Source of the DNA: Aquimarina mycalae
Lineage (GTDB): Bacteria > Bacteroidota > Bacteroidia > Flavobacteriales > Flavobacteriaceae
Reading direction: 5' to 3'
Length of the DNA: 64,000 bases
NCBI RefSeq assembly: GCF_029906345.1
Contig: NZ_JARYGY010000002.1
Location: forward strand, 649,901 to 713,900
The notes under the pieces were generated by a model that worked only from the letters and a program-made list of their open reading frames with translations, had not been told where the DNA came from and searched no databases. Within the stretch, counting starts at the first letter, position 1. The number at the start of each line of letters is the position of its first letter. Below, piece by piece: positions 56,466-64,000 of the stretch. Position numbers and translations under genes: made by a program.

Positions 56466-59400
56466 ATGAAAAAACTACTACTTATACTCGTTGCATTAGT
56501 ACAGGTATCATTTGTGTTCGCACAGAGTTTCCCTGTTCGTGTTACTCCACAAGCCATTCCACCTTATCCTACCAATTTATCAGGATATGCCAACTCGGGA
56601 TTAATGAACAGCCCATTACGGGTGCAATTAGTACTAAGTGATGTGACCGCTTCGAGTAGAGAAGTACGATTAGCTGTTTCTATAGAAGGTAACGGATTAA
56701 ATGCCACGAGTGCACCTGTAGTGATAGGAGCACCAACATTGATTTTGGATGGAGGAATTCCATTAAACTTAACTATTGCAGAATTAGCTCCTTATTTTGA
56801 ACAACAAAATCTACAAGGCTTATCTTCTGTTCAATATAACAACCCGTTACCAGATGGGATGTATCGATTTTGTTTTGACGTTTTTGATGCTTTTAACGGA
56901 AATCGATTATCAGCAAACCGTTGTGCTACAGTATTTCTGATCAATAATGATCCTCCTTTCCTTAATAAGCCAGATAACGAATCTAAAATTTCTGAACAAA
57001 ACCCTACCAATATCATTTTTCAATGGACACCAAGGCACATTAATGTTCCTAATGTATCCTACGAATTTAGCATTGTAGAGGTTTGGGATCCATATATAGA
57101 TCCACAGGCGATATTTTTATCATCTCCTCCACTATATCAAGAAGTCACTACCAATACGAGTTTATTATACGGCCCTATTCAGCCTTTACTATTAGCAGGG
57201 AAACGTTACGCGTGGCGTGTACGCGCATTTGCAACTAATAATGGAGAAGAAGTTTCTGTATTTAATAACAACGGAAATAGTGAGGTTTTCTGGTTTGACT
57301 ATCAAGGTAATTGTGAGTTACCAACAAATATTGAAGTACGAGATGTAAGCATGACCAATGCTACAATCAGTTGGGTAGGTCATCCAGAACATTTGGATTT
57401 TACAGTAGAATATCGCGAGGCAGGTAATGATCGATGGTACAAAAAAACTACGCCTCGTAATTATGTAACCATCGATGAGTTTAAGCCAGATACTATCTAC
57501 GAGTATAGAATCGTAGGTAATTGTACAGAGAATAGTTTTGGGCAAACTCCGACAGACACTTTTAGAACCTTAAGTGAAGAGCTCGCAGAATACGCATCTT
57601 GTGGTATCGACCCAGATCCAGTAGATCTTTCTAATCAAGAGCTATTAACAGAATTACTAGTTAACGATGTATTTACTGCAGGTGATTTTCCTGTATATGT
57701 AAAAGACGTATCAGGATCAGGAAGTTTTACAGGAGAAGGATATATCAGTACACCTTGGTTAGCCACAGTTCGGATTCCTGTAAAGTTCGAAAATATCAAG
57801 ATCAATACAGATATGAAACTCGTTGATGGTTTTGTAGTAACCACCTATGATCCTACTTGGGGAAGTATTATTGATGCTGATGAAATCATAGAAGAAATAG
57901 TTGGAGATGATGGAGATGTTGATGTAATCAATATTGACGTAGATATTGTAGATATTGAAATCAATGAAGAAGATGGGACCATTACTATTGTTACTTCAGA
58001 TGGTCAAGAAATTACAAGACCTGGCGGAGAAGATGTTGTTTATGTAGATAATACAGGAGAAACCTGGTCTGTTAGTGAAGATGGAGATGTTACACAAGGA
58101 GAACAAGCAGAAGGAGGTCCCGTTAATAGTGGTAATACAAATGGTATTGGCAGTGGCGGAGTAAAAGAGATTACCTCTACAGATGTACGAATAGAATTTG
58201 CAAAAGGGTCTGGATATTATAATTTTGATCAAATTCCTCAAAACGCTGGTGGGACTATTGCGAACAAATATGATAAAGTTCCAATAGCTGGAGGAGGAGA
58301 ATATAACGTTCCATATAAAGCTATTTCAAATCTAGAAGGTCACACTTCTGATATCCTTATCGCCAATGCTACATTTAATAATAGCGACTATACTAAGGAT
58401 GATGTTATATTTAAAACTAAAGAAGGTATCAAAGTGCAAGCAAATTGGAATGGAGACATTGCTACACTTTCTATACGAAAAGCCTTTGATTTTGGAAAAC
58501 AAGAGATTATCGCTACTATAAAACCTAAAGATTCTACAAAGAAATATTCGGTTGCAGGTTCCGCCAATCTATGGCATTTAGCATCTCAGGAAGTAACTGA
58601 TGTAAGTGTAACTATTATCCCAGTAAACAATGTAAGCGTTTCTAATAGCATTGCCCAACAGATCAATGCTATTTACAACCCTGCAGGAGTAAACCTTGCT
58701 GTAACTGTCGGTGATCGTTTAAACATCGACCAAAGCGTTTGGGATCTCAATAACAATGGTCAACTAGACCTAGGTGATAGTAGTCTGTTAGCTCAGTATA
58801 CAGAAGAAGAACGAGCTATCAATGCGTATTTTAAAACCCAAACTAATTATAATAACAAAACCTATTACATTTTTGTAACAGACCTGGCAACTACAGATTC
58901 AGGAACTGCTGGTTTTATGCCATTAAAAAGGCAATACGGTTTCATTTTTGACCAAAACAATGTAGCCAGAACTATTGCCCATGAATTAGGTCATGGAATT
59001 TTTGGATTGGAGCATCCATTTACGGAATACGACACCAATTCTGGAGCAACTGATCTCTTAATGGATTATGGTACAGGCACCGAATTCAATCATATGGATT
59101 GGGAAAAAATGCATGCACCAGGAATTCAATTGTATTGGTTCCAAGGCGATGAGGATGGGGAGCAAGCTACAGTCTCAAACATGGAAAACCTTGATAAATT
59201 CAAGAATGAGAACGGTTCTTTTACGTTCATTTCAATGTCGGGAAAACCAATATCTCTTCCAGGAAATACATCATCAGTAACTTTTAGTACTGGTGACGAC
59301 CTTAATCTAGATAATTGTGAGGATGATTTTGTCATACAACCTTTTGGATCATTAAAAAGTTTCAAAATTGATAACGTCAATTACTCCTTTTGTGCTTCAT

Positions 59401-62400
59401 GTAATAGTACAAATTTTGCGGGGTACTTCAAACAAGGTACAGGTTGTGCATCAGAAAGTAAGTATATAGATATTTATTCCAATGAGAAAAACAAGAACGC
59501 TATTGTAGGATTACCTTGTGTATCTGGAGATGCAGTAGTGTTTAAGGCCATGTTAATGGACAACTTCTTTGATCAGTTTGATTTTACTACTATTACATCT
59601 ACATATAATGGAAGTGGAGATTTAAAAGCTTACGATTATATTATTAACGAATATGGTTTTGATACAATAAGTGATGACAACATTGTATATGTTCCCGCTG
59701 ATTTCAATCCTCGTTTCGAAGCTGACGTTATTAATTTCTTAGCTTCAGAATTCTGTTTTTGTGATGAAAATGATTTTACATCAATAGCATACGGTTTTGT
59801 TTATGCAACACAATTACAAAAAAACAAGGATCTTTTATCCTGTTTCAATTCAGATGTTCCGTTGTTCTTTTATGATGAAAATGTCGATGCTGATAAGTTT
59901 CATTATGTAGTTGTTAATGATTGGCAAGAAAAAAATATAAATGGTTTTACTACCTTAAAAAATCACGTTGAAAAGTTTAAAAAATTATCCACTTCATTCT
60001 CTTCATCTGGAACACCATATGCAATGCACGATTTTCTTATGCAGTATGTTCCTGAACAAATATCTACATCCAATGCCAATTCTTATAACCTTCGTTTTGG
60101 AACAACATATTGGGAATCTGGAGTAGTACTTGATAAAATCAAAAATATTTCTGACTCTCAGTTATTAAGACAATACGATGATGTGTTTTGTTTATGGGAG
60201 AGTATTCCTTTTGATGATAGAATCAGTGCTCTTAATTATCTACCAAGTCAAAACCGTGGAAATGATAGAACGGAAGAAATTCTTCTTTACCTAATTATAA
60301 ATGAAACTAATAAAGTTTCAATGATGAATAGTCTAAAAGATAAAGACTATACTTTATTTTGGAAAATTTGGGATGTTTTAGATTTTACTGAAAGAAGTGT
60401 TTTGATTAGTTATTTAAACGAAAATCTTATCAGCGAAACAACCAAAAACGCGGGAAAAATAGTTTATGATACTTTCATCCAGAATTGTGTAGAAGGTAAT
60501 GTAACCGATAACACATTCGTGGACAATCCTTGTGATTTTAACAAATATAAGATTTTACCTGTATGGAGAGCTAATTCCTTAGGAGTTGTAAATTTCGCAT
60601 TTGATATAAGTGACGGAGGTTTAACAGAAGAATTCGACTATTCTTTAGAAACTTCAAATAAAGATGGCAACGTAGATATTGTTGCTTCTACTAATTACAT
60701 TGATTATTCAGAACTAGAAGATTATTGGGAGTATTTCACTAGGGATCTCTCAGGAGGAAATCTTTTTGATTCAACAATAGAACCTTTCTTACCAATTGTT
60801 TTGATTGTAAGAGAGGATATAAAATTAAATGGAAAAACAATCCTTGAAAAAGATCAAATCGCTAGTGTTCCAGCAATATTCCTACACTGGCTTGATTCCT
60901 CTATTGATTCAGAACAGAATCAAGTAATTATTAGAGTTGCTGCGGATGGATTAGTAGTTGCTAGTATTTTTGCAACTGGTGGTGCCACCACACCATTATT
61001 AGCATTAGACTTAGCTATTTTTGGTACAGACTTCGTATTCACAATTGTTAATGAAAGTTCTGATAGTATCGATCCAGAAGTAGCTGCTGCCTGGGATGCT
61101 ATTTATAATTTATATAGTATTGCCAATATACCTAGAGCAGTTGCATCGACTAGTAATTTATTGGTAAATGGTAGTAGAAGATTTATAACCTTCGTTGAAA
61201 ATAGTCAAACTGTAAACAAATTTTCAAAAGTCGTTATAAATTCACAGTATTTGGATGATTACATTATTCAGTTTAGGAAGTTGTCTGATGCCAAAAAAAT
61301 AAAGGAGTTAGAGTTAATAGACAATTTAATTTTAGCAGTAAAAAATACTCCTCGATTTAATAGAACGGCATATGTTCCTCGTTCCTTATATAGAAACTTG
61401 GTTCACGCTAGATTAAAGATTTTTAATTCGCAGTTTACGACGACGGGCATAACGATGGGTGTTGAAGCATCTGTAAATGCATATTCTCCATATTTGAAAA
61501 TTTTCAGAGGTGGTACTAGTTCTTCAATTGCTAATATTGTATATCCTACTGCTGGAGTCGCTAAACCAACTCTTGAATCGGTTCGATGGTTACCAGCTAC
61601 TGTTGCTCTTGAAAACACAAAAACTGTTGGAACTATTAGTGATATTACATTCAATGACCTTAATGAGGTATCTAAAAATGGAGCTTTACAAATTGTTGAG
61701 GATCTAAAAAATAGAGGACAATTTTATTTGGCATTAGAAGAATCATTCATAACAGTTCTTAGACGAGATTACCCTAAAATATATAATAAAGTTAGTACTT
61801 TCTCAGAGCCTTTAAAAAGTACTTTTATAGATGATTTTAAAGATTTAGAACAAACAATTTTAACTAGGCTTAATAATCAAGAGGCAGAATTGGTTAATGT
61901 ATGGGAAAAATTACACACACAAGGTTTTCCTAAAACGGTAAGAACTAAAATAATTGATCTTTTTGATAGTAACAACAATCCTCAAATCTTGCTTAAAGCA
62001 GGTAATCCAATAGAGGGAGAAATATCTATGACATTTAATTGGCAGGGAGAAGAAGTTACGGAGGCTCTTAAAATAATTAATGATTCAGAAGTTGGAAAAC
62101 TTCGATTTAGATTCAAAAACTTTGTTGAAAAAGGGCATATTTACAAATTCCCTATTCGTCATGGATGTAGTAAAAATTTAATTCCTCAAACTCCATCACA
62201 ATCATTTCCTACTTCCTTGAATCCAAAGGACATTAAATTAATGCAAGTCAGTATAAGAAATGATCACGATGGAGGACCATACTTTGTTCTCAAAAATGCA
62301 TATCTTTTAAAAACTGGTCAGATGTCAGTAGATGATTTTTTCCCTATAGGATCTGATAATATAATTCAAGTATGGAAAAATTTAGATCCTGATGGATTTG

Positions 62401-62759
62401 GAATATGGAGTGTTGATCATAGAAGATTAGTTGCTTCAATATTAGGAGATGTTCAAACTATTCCTGTCAGGAAAGTGGAAAATGTAGAATCTATAACTTA
62501 TACTGGCACATCTGCTAATTCTAGTTTTGGGTTTGGACATGGTTTTAAAATGAGTACAGTAAATGATGGAGTAAGTATTAATATACGAGTTCATATGAAA
62601 GATGGAAAGTTTGCGAACAAATCTACACCAGGAAAAGTTACAGAAGAGTGGAAAATGGAAAGACAATCGAGTGGTTCTTATAAAATACTCAGAAAAGAAC
62701 ATGGACAAAGTACTTTTAATGAAGTTCAATTTAACGACCTCCCTTCTTTTTGGGATTAA
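56466..62759 (+). CDS. Giant TANFOR/Fn3/zincin polymorphic-toxin-like secreted protein
   Basis: This 2097-residue protein has a signal peptide (1-20, ending VFAQ), a TANFOR-like N-terminal region (about 21-165, FPVRVTPQAIPPYPTNLSGY), beta domains, an Fn3 domain (about 285-368), an acidic linker (about 470-510), a DxNxNGxxDxxD calcium-type loop (Asp760-Asp771) and a zinc-protease motif HELGHGIFGLEH (His839, Glu840, His843, His850) with a Met-turn-like LLMDYGTG. Next come about 600 residues without a recognised domain and a hydrophobic stretch (about 1490-1530). A C-terminal module follows with SVDHRRLVASILGD (Asp1984). It lacks a T9SS tail. N-terminal secretion and processing modules plus a distinct C-terminus and two small genes behind it are the plan of a polymorphic toxin. 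Confidence 0.85.
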   Translation: MKKLLLILVALVQVSFVFAQSFPVRVTPQAIPPYPTNLSGYANSGLMNSPLRVQLVLSDVTASSREVRLAVSIEGNGLNATSAPVVIGAPTLILDGGIPLNLTIAELAPYFEQQNLQGLSSVQYNNPLPDGMYRFCFDVFDAFNGNRLSANRCATVFLINNDPPFLNKPDNESKISEQNPTNIIFQWTPRHINVPNVSYEFSIVEVWDPYIDPQAIFLSSPPLYQEVTTNTSLLYGPIQPLLLAGKRYAWRVRAFATNNGEEVSVFNNNGNSEVFWFDYQGNCELPTNIEVRDVSMTNATISWVGHPEHLDFTVEYREAGNDRWYKKTTPRNYVTIDEFKPDTIYEYRIVGNCTENSFGQTPTDTFRTLSEELAEYASCGIDPDPVDLSNQELLTELLVNDVFTAGDFPVYVKDVSGSGSFTGEGYISTPWLATVRIPVKFENIKINTDMKLVDGFVVTTYDPTWGSIIDADEIIEEIVGDDGDVDVINIDVDIVDIEINEEDGTITIVTSDGQEITRPGGEDVVYVDNTGETWSVSEDGDVTQGEQAEGGPVNSGNTNGIGSGGVKEITSTDVRIEFAKGSGYYNFDQIPQNAGGTIANKYDKVPIAGGGEYNVPYKAISNLEGHTSDILIANATFNNSDYTKDDVIFKTKEGIKVQANWNGDIATLSIRKAFDFGKQEIIATIKPKDSTKKYSVAGSANLWHLASQEVTDVSVTIIPVNNVSVSNSIAQQINAIYNPAGVNLAVTVGDRLNIDQSVWDLNNNGQLDLGDSSLLAQYTEEERAINAYFKTQTNYNNKTYYIFVTDLATTDSGTAGFMPLKRQYGFIFDQNNVARTIAHELGHGIFGLEHPFTEYDTNSGATDLLMDYGTGTEFNHMDWEKMHAPGIQLYWFQGDEDGEQATVSNMENLDKFKNENGSFTFISMSGKPISLPGNTSSVTFSTGDDLNLDNCEDDFVIQPFGSLKSFKIDNVNYSFCASCNSTNFAGYFKQGTGCASESKYIDIYSNEKNKNAIVGLPCVSGDAVVFKAMLMDNFFDQFDFTTITSTYNGSGDLKAYDYIINEYGFDTISDDNIVYVPADFNPRFEADVINFLASEFCFCDENDFTSIAYGFVYATQLQKNKDLLSCFNSDVPLFFYDENVDADKFHYVVVNDWQEKNINGFTTLKNHVEKFKKLSTSFSSSGTPYAMHDFLMQYVPEQISTSNANSYNLRFGTTYWESGVVLDKIKNISDSQLLRQYDDVFCLWESIPFDDRISALNYLPSQNRGNDRTEEILLYLIINETNKVSMMNSLKDKDYTLFWKIWDVLDFTERSVLISYLNENLISETTKNAGKIVYDTFIQNCVEGNVTDNTFVDNPCDFNKYKILPVWRANSLGVVNFAFDISDGGLTEEFDYSLETSNKDGNVDIVASTNYIDYSELEDYWEYFTRDLSGGNLFDSTIEPFLPIVLIVREDIKLNGKTILEKDQIASVPAIFLHWLDSSIDSEQNQVIIRVAADGLVVASIFATGGATTPLLALDLAIFGTDFVFTIVNESSDSIDPEVAAAWDAIYNLYSIANIPRAVASTSNLLVNGSRRFITFVENSQTVNKFSKVVINSQYLDDYIIQFRKLSDAKKIKELELIDNLILAVKNTPRFNRTAYVPRSLYRNLVHARLKIFNSQFTTTGITMGVEASVNAYSPYLKIFRGGTSSSIANIVYPTAGVAKPTLESVRWLPATVALENTKTVGTISDITFNDLNEVSKNGALQIVEDLKNRGQFYLALEESFITVLRRDYPKIYNKVSTFSEPLKSTFIDDFKDLEQTILTRLNNQEAELVNVWEKLHTQGFPKTVRTKIIDLFDSNNNPQILLKAGNPIEGEISMTFNWQGEEVTEALKIINDSEVGKLRFRFKNFVEKGHIYKFPIRHGCSKNLIPQTPSQSFPTSLNPKDIKLMQVSIRNDHDGGPYFVLKNAYLLKTGQMSVDDFFPIGSDNIIQVWKNLDPDGFGIWSVDHRRLVASILGDVQTIPVRKVENVESITYTGTSANSSFGFGHGFKMSTVNDGVSINIRVHMKDGKFANKSTPGKVTEEWKMERQSSGSYKILRKEHGQSTFNEVQFNDLPSFWD

Positions 62760-62771
62760 ATTTATTTTGTA

Positions 62772-63257
62772 ATGAATAAACTAAATATAAAATTGATTTT
62801 AGAAAGGCCAGAATTGAAAAAAAATATTTCCCATTCTTTTAGTATTATTGGGCCAGATTATGATGACTTTTCTACTGAACAAAAAGCATATATTAAAATA
62901 AGAAATGAAATATTATTTTTTGATAATTGTTTCGGTATACAACTAGGATCTTCACCTGATTTGTTGGATGAAAATAATCGCGTTATCCTATCTGTTCCTT
63001 TAAATTTTGAATCATGTAATTTATATGAATTAGAATCAGAAGTATGGAAAGGTTTAGTAAATGAGCATAGAAAAAAAACGCCCTATTTAATCCCTGAAGA
63101 GGTAATTCAAGAAAAATTGAAACATTATTTTCTTCAAATAAATAACAAAGAATACTGGCATATTCTAAGTAACCCGATTGAGGTTTTAACAAATAGAGAA
63201 GAAATTACTTTAAGAAGTGATTTTGAAGAAATTAGAAGAAACATTTTTAATATTTAA
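62772..63257 (+). CDS. Candidate immunity protein 1, 161 aa
   Basis: This small soluble acidic protein has no signal peptide and no recognised family. It starts 12 bp after the stop of the giant secreted protein on the same strand, the usual place for an immunity gene. It has mixed alpha/beta composition (LNIKLILERPELKKNISHSF; EVIQEKLKHYFLQINNKEYW). The gene is visibly richer in A/T than the N-terminal half of the toxin gene. Its role as inhibitor of the C-terminal domain is inferred from position. Confidence 0.7.
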   Translation: MNKLNIKLILERPELKKNISHSFSIIGPDYDDFSTEQKAYIKIRNEILFFDNCFGIQLGSSPDLLDENNRVILSVPLNFESCNLYELESEVWKGLVNEHRKKTPYLIPEEVIQEKLKHYFLQINNKEYWHILSNPIEVLTNREEITLRSDFEEIRRNIFNI

Positions 63258-63269
63258 AATGCGAGAAAC

Positions 63270-63629
63270 ATGAACATTAAATTACTTATTGCAAAGGATG
63301 CAGATTTTAGATTGAACGGTGGTTATGAATGTGAGTGGGCATACTGTAACAAAAAGAAGCAGTTATTATTGGGAATACAAAAATATTCGTCCATTGAATA
63401 TATCTATATCCTTTTCGATGAGGTTGCAGGTTACAAGTTTTCTAATTGGATGTTCGATGAATTTCGACAAGATTTTAATGAAGAAGAGGACGAGGGCTTG
63501 TTATATGAGATTATATCAAATAAGAAAAATGAAGACTACAAGCATTATTTAACATTAGAACCTTCACAGGGAAGTCTTCAGGTTTTTGCATCTTCATATA
63601 AAATATTATCTAGATCAATATCTCATTAA
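63270..63629 (+). CDS. Candidate immunity protein 2 or accessory protein, 119 aa
   Basis: This is a soluble protein with no signal peptide; its Glu/Asp-rich middle (FRQDFNEEEDEGLLYE) and many aromatics are typical of SUF/SMI-type immunity proteins in general character, but no family is recognised. It follows the 161-residue gene by 12 bp, the same spacing as between toxin and first gene. It could be a second immunity protein against the same or another toxin. No terminator was seen behind it. Confidence 0.7.
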   Translation: MNIKLLIAKDADFRLNGGYECEWAYCNKKKQLLLGIQKYSSIEYIYILFDEVAGYKFSNWMFDEFRQDFNEEEDEGLLYEIISNKKNEDYKHYLTLEPSQGSLQVFASSYKILSRSISH

Positions 63630-63974
63630 TAAGTTAAAGATAAAGAGTTTGCATATTTTATTGAATAAAAAGTAATTATAGATTATAAACTGAAAAATGT
63701 TAAAAGAAAAAACCGCTTTTATGTAAATAATTAACATTTAGAAATAAAGATATTATACTCGATGGATCATTTTGATTAATCTTTTGCGCATGAGAGAGCT
63801 AAAACTCTTTAAAATTTAAAAAAAAAGAAATCAGCATAGAAATTAACACATATAAAGAATATAAATATCAATCGATTTGATCCAAAAAATAAATACTCTA
63901 TGGGAGTATGATATAAAAAAGAACAAAATAAATGTCAGACTAAGTTTATCAAAGTCTCAAATAAAACTAAGTAT
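63630..63974. other. 345-bp intergenic region at the right end
   Basis: A very AT-rich region after the immunity-like genes. No clear hairpin, tRNA or coding frame was found. A possible -7-like atcttttg lies near 63779-63786, without a good -33 partner. Confidence 0.4.
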
Positions 63975-64000
63975 ATGAAAAAATACTACCTACTTATACT
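63975..64000 (+). CDS. Start of a secreted protein, truncated by the window end
   Basis: An ATG at 63975 is followed by codons for MKKYYLLI, the beginning of a signal peptide. Only eight and a half codons are visible, so nothing can be said of the product. Confidence 0.45.

Noticed and set aside
58740..58775. Reading the DxNxNGxxDxxD loop as a dockerin module of a cellulosome
   Set aside because: Only one loop is present and the flanking sequence is not dockerin-like; a simple calcium site is more likely.
1..64000. CRISPR arrays, tRNA or rRNA genes and insertion sequences
   Set aside because: No regularly spaced short repeats, cloverleaf sequences or transposase-like proteins were found on either strand.

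Overview
The window looks like a chromosomal segment of a marine-type member of the Bacteroidota, most likely family Flavobacteriaceae. The evidence is the low G+C, the near absence of Shine-Dalgarno sequences, promoters of the form TTG-N19-21-TAnnTTTG, type IX secretion (T9SS) C-terminal sorting tails, a GYDIA-type GHMP kinase with a degradative-type HMG-CoA reductase, paired POT peptide transporters next to a DPP-IV-like peptidase, and a TANFOR-type giant secreted protein. An Aquimarina-like genus is my guess and cannot be proved from this sequence alone. No rRNA, tRNA, insertion sequence or CRISPR array was seen.

Layout. 1-1.25 kb: the 3' end of a large repeat-rich T9SS cargo protein with 300-bp direct repeats. 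1.4-2.8 kb: a 37-codon membrane peptide and an orphan MacB-type ABC permease. 3-10.2 kb: purH followed by a complete elongasome operon (mreB, mreC, mreD, PBP2, rodA). 10.2-13.1 kb: a secreted DNA/RNA non-specific nuclease and a C39-like/VKOR/DsbA-like fusion. 13.3-16.5 kb: the tail-specific protease Prc followed by an OppC-type permease. 16.7-21.7 kb: surE, a small membrane protein, lpxB, an NlpC/P60 lipoprotein and comEC. 21.7-25.9 kb: a serine beta-lactamase-family hydrolase, a MORN protein, a small unknown, an outer-membrane barrel and a thioredoxin. 26-31.5 kb: a peptide-use operon (DPP-IV-like peptidase and two POT transporters). 31.7-36.6 kb: HMG-CoA reductase and a GYDIA GHMP kinase, separated by a block holding a minimal ABC module, a decayed gene and a lipoprotein. 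36.9-39.4 kb: a T9SS-exported GH9 cellulase. 39.5-43.5 kb: odhA-odhB of the TCA cycle. 43.6-46.7 kb: small envelope proteins and a polyprenyl diphosphate synthase operon. 46.9-53.6 kb: a TetR-TolC-MFP-RND efflux operon with a 30-bp palindromic operator. 54-63.6 kb: a two-gene secretion/toxin unit followed by two small orphan genes. The last 26 bases open another secreted protein.

The most unusual region is 53.9-63.6 kb. From one strong promoter, an 830-residue predicted outer-membrane barrel with a long C-terminal coiled coil is followed by a 2097-residue secreted protein. That protein carries, in order, a signal peptide, a TANFOR-like region, an Fn3 domain, a calcium-binding-type loop, an internal zinc-metalloprotease motif, a hydrophobic pre-toxin segment and an unrecognised C-terminal domain. 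Two small orphan genes follow at identical 12-bp spacings and look like immunity genes. I read this as a polymorphic-toxin locus with its own candidate envelope partner. The toxin activity, the immunity roles and the partner role are inferences.
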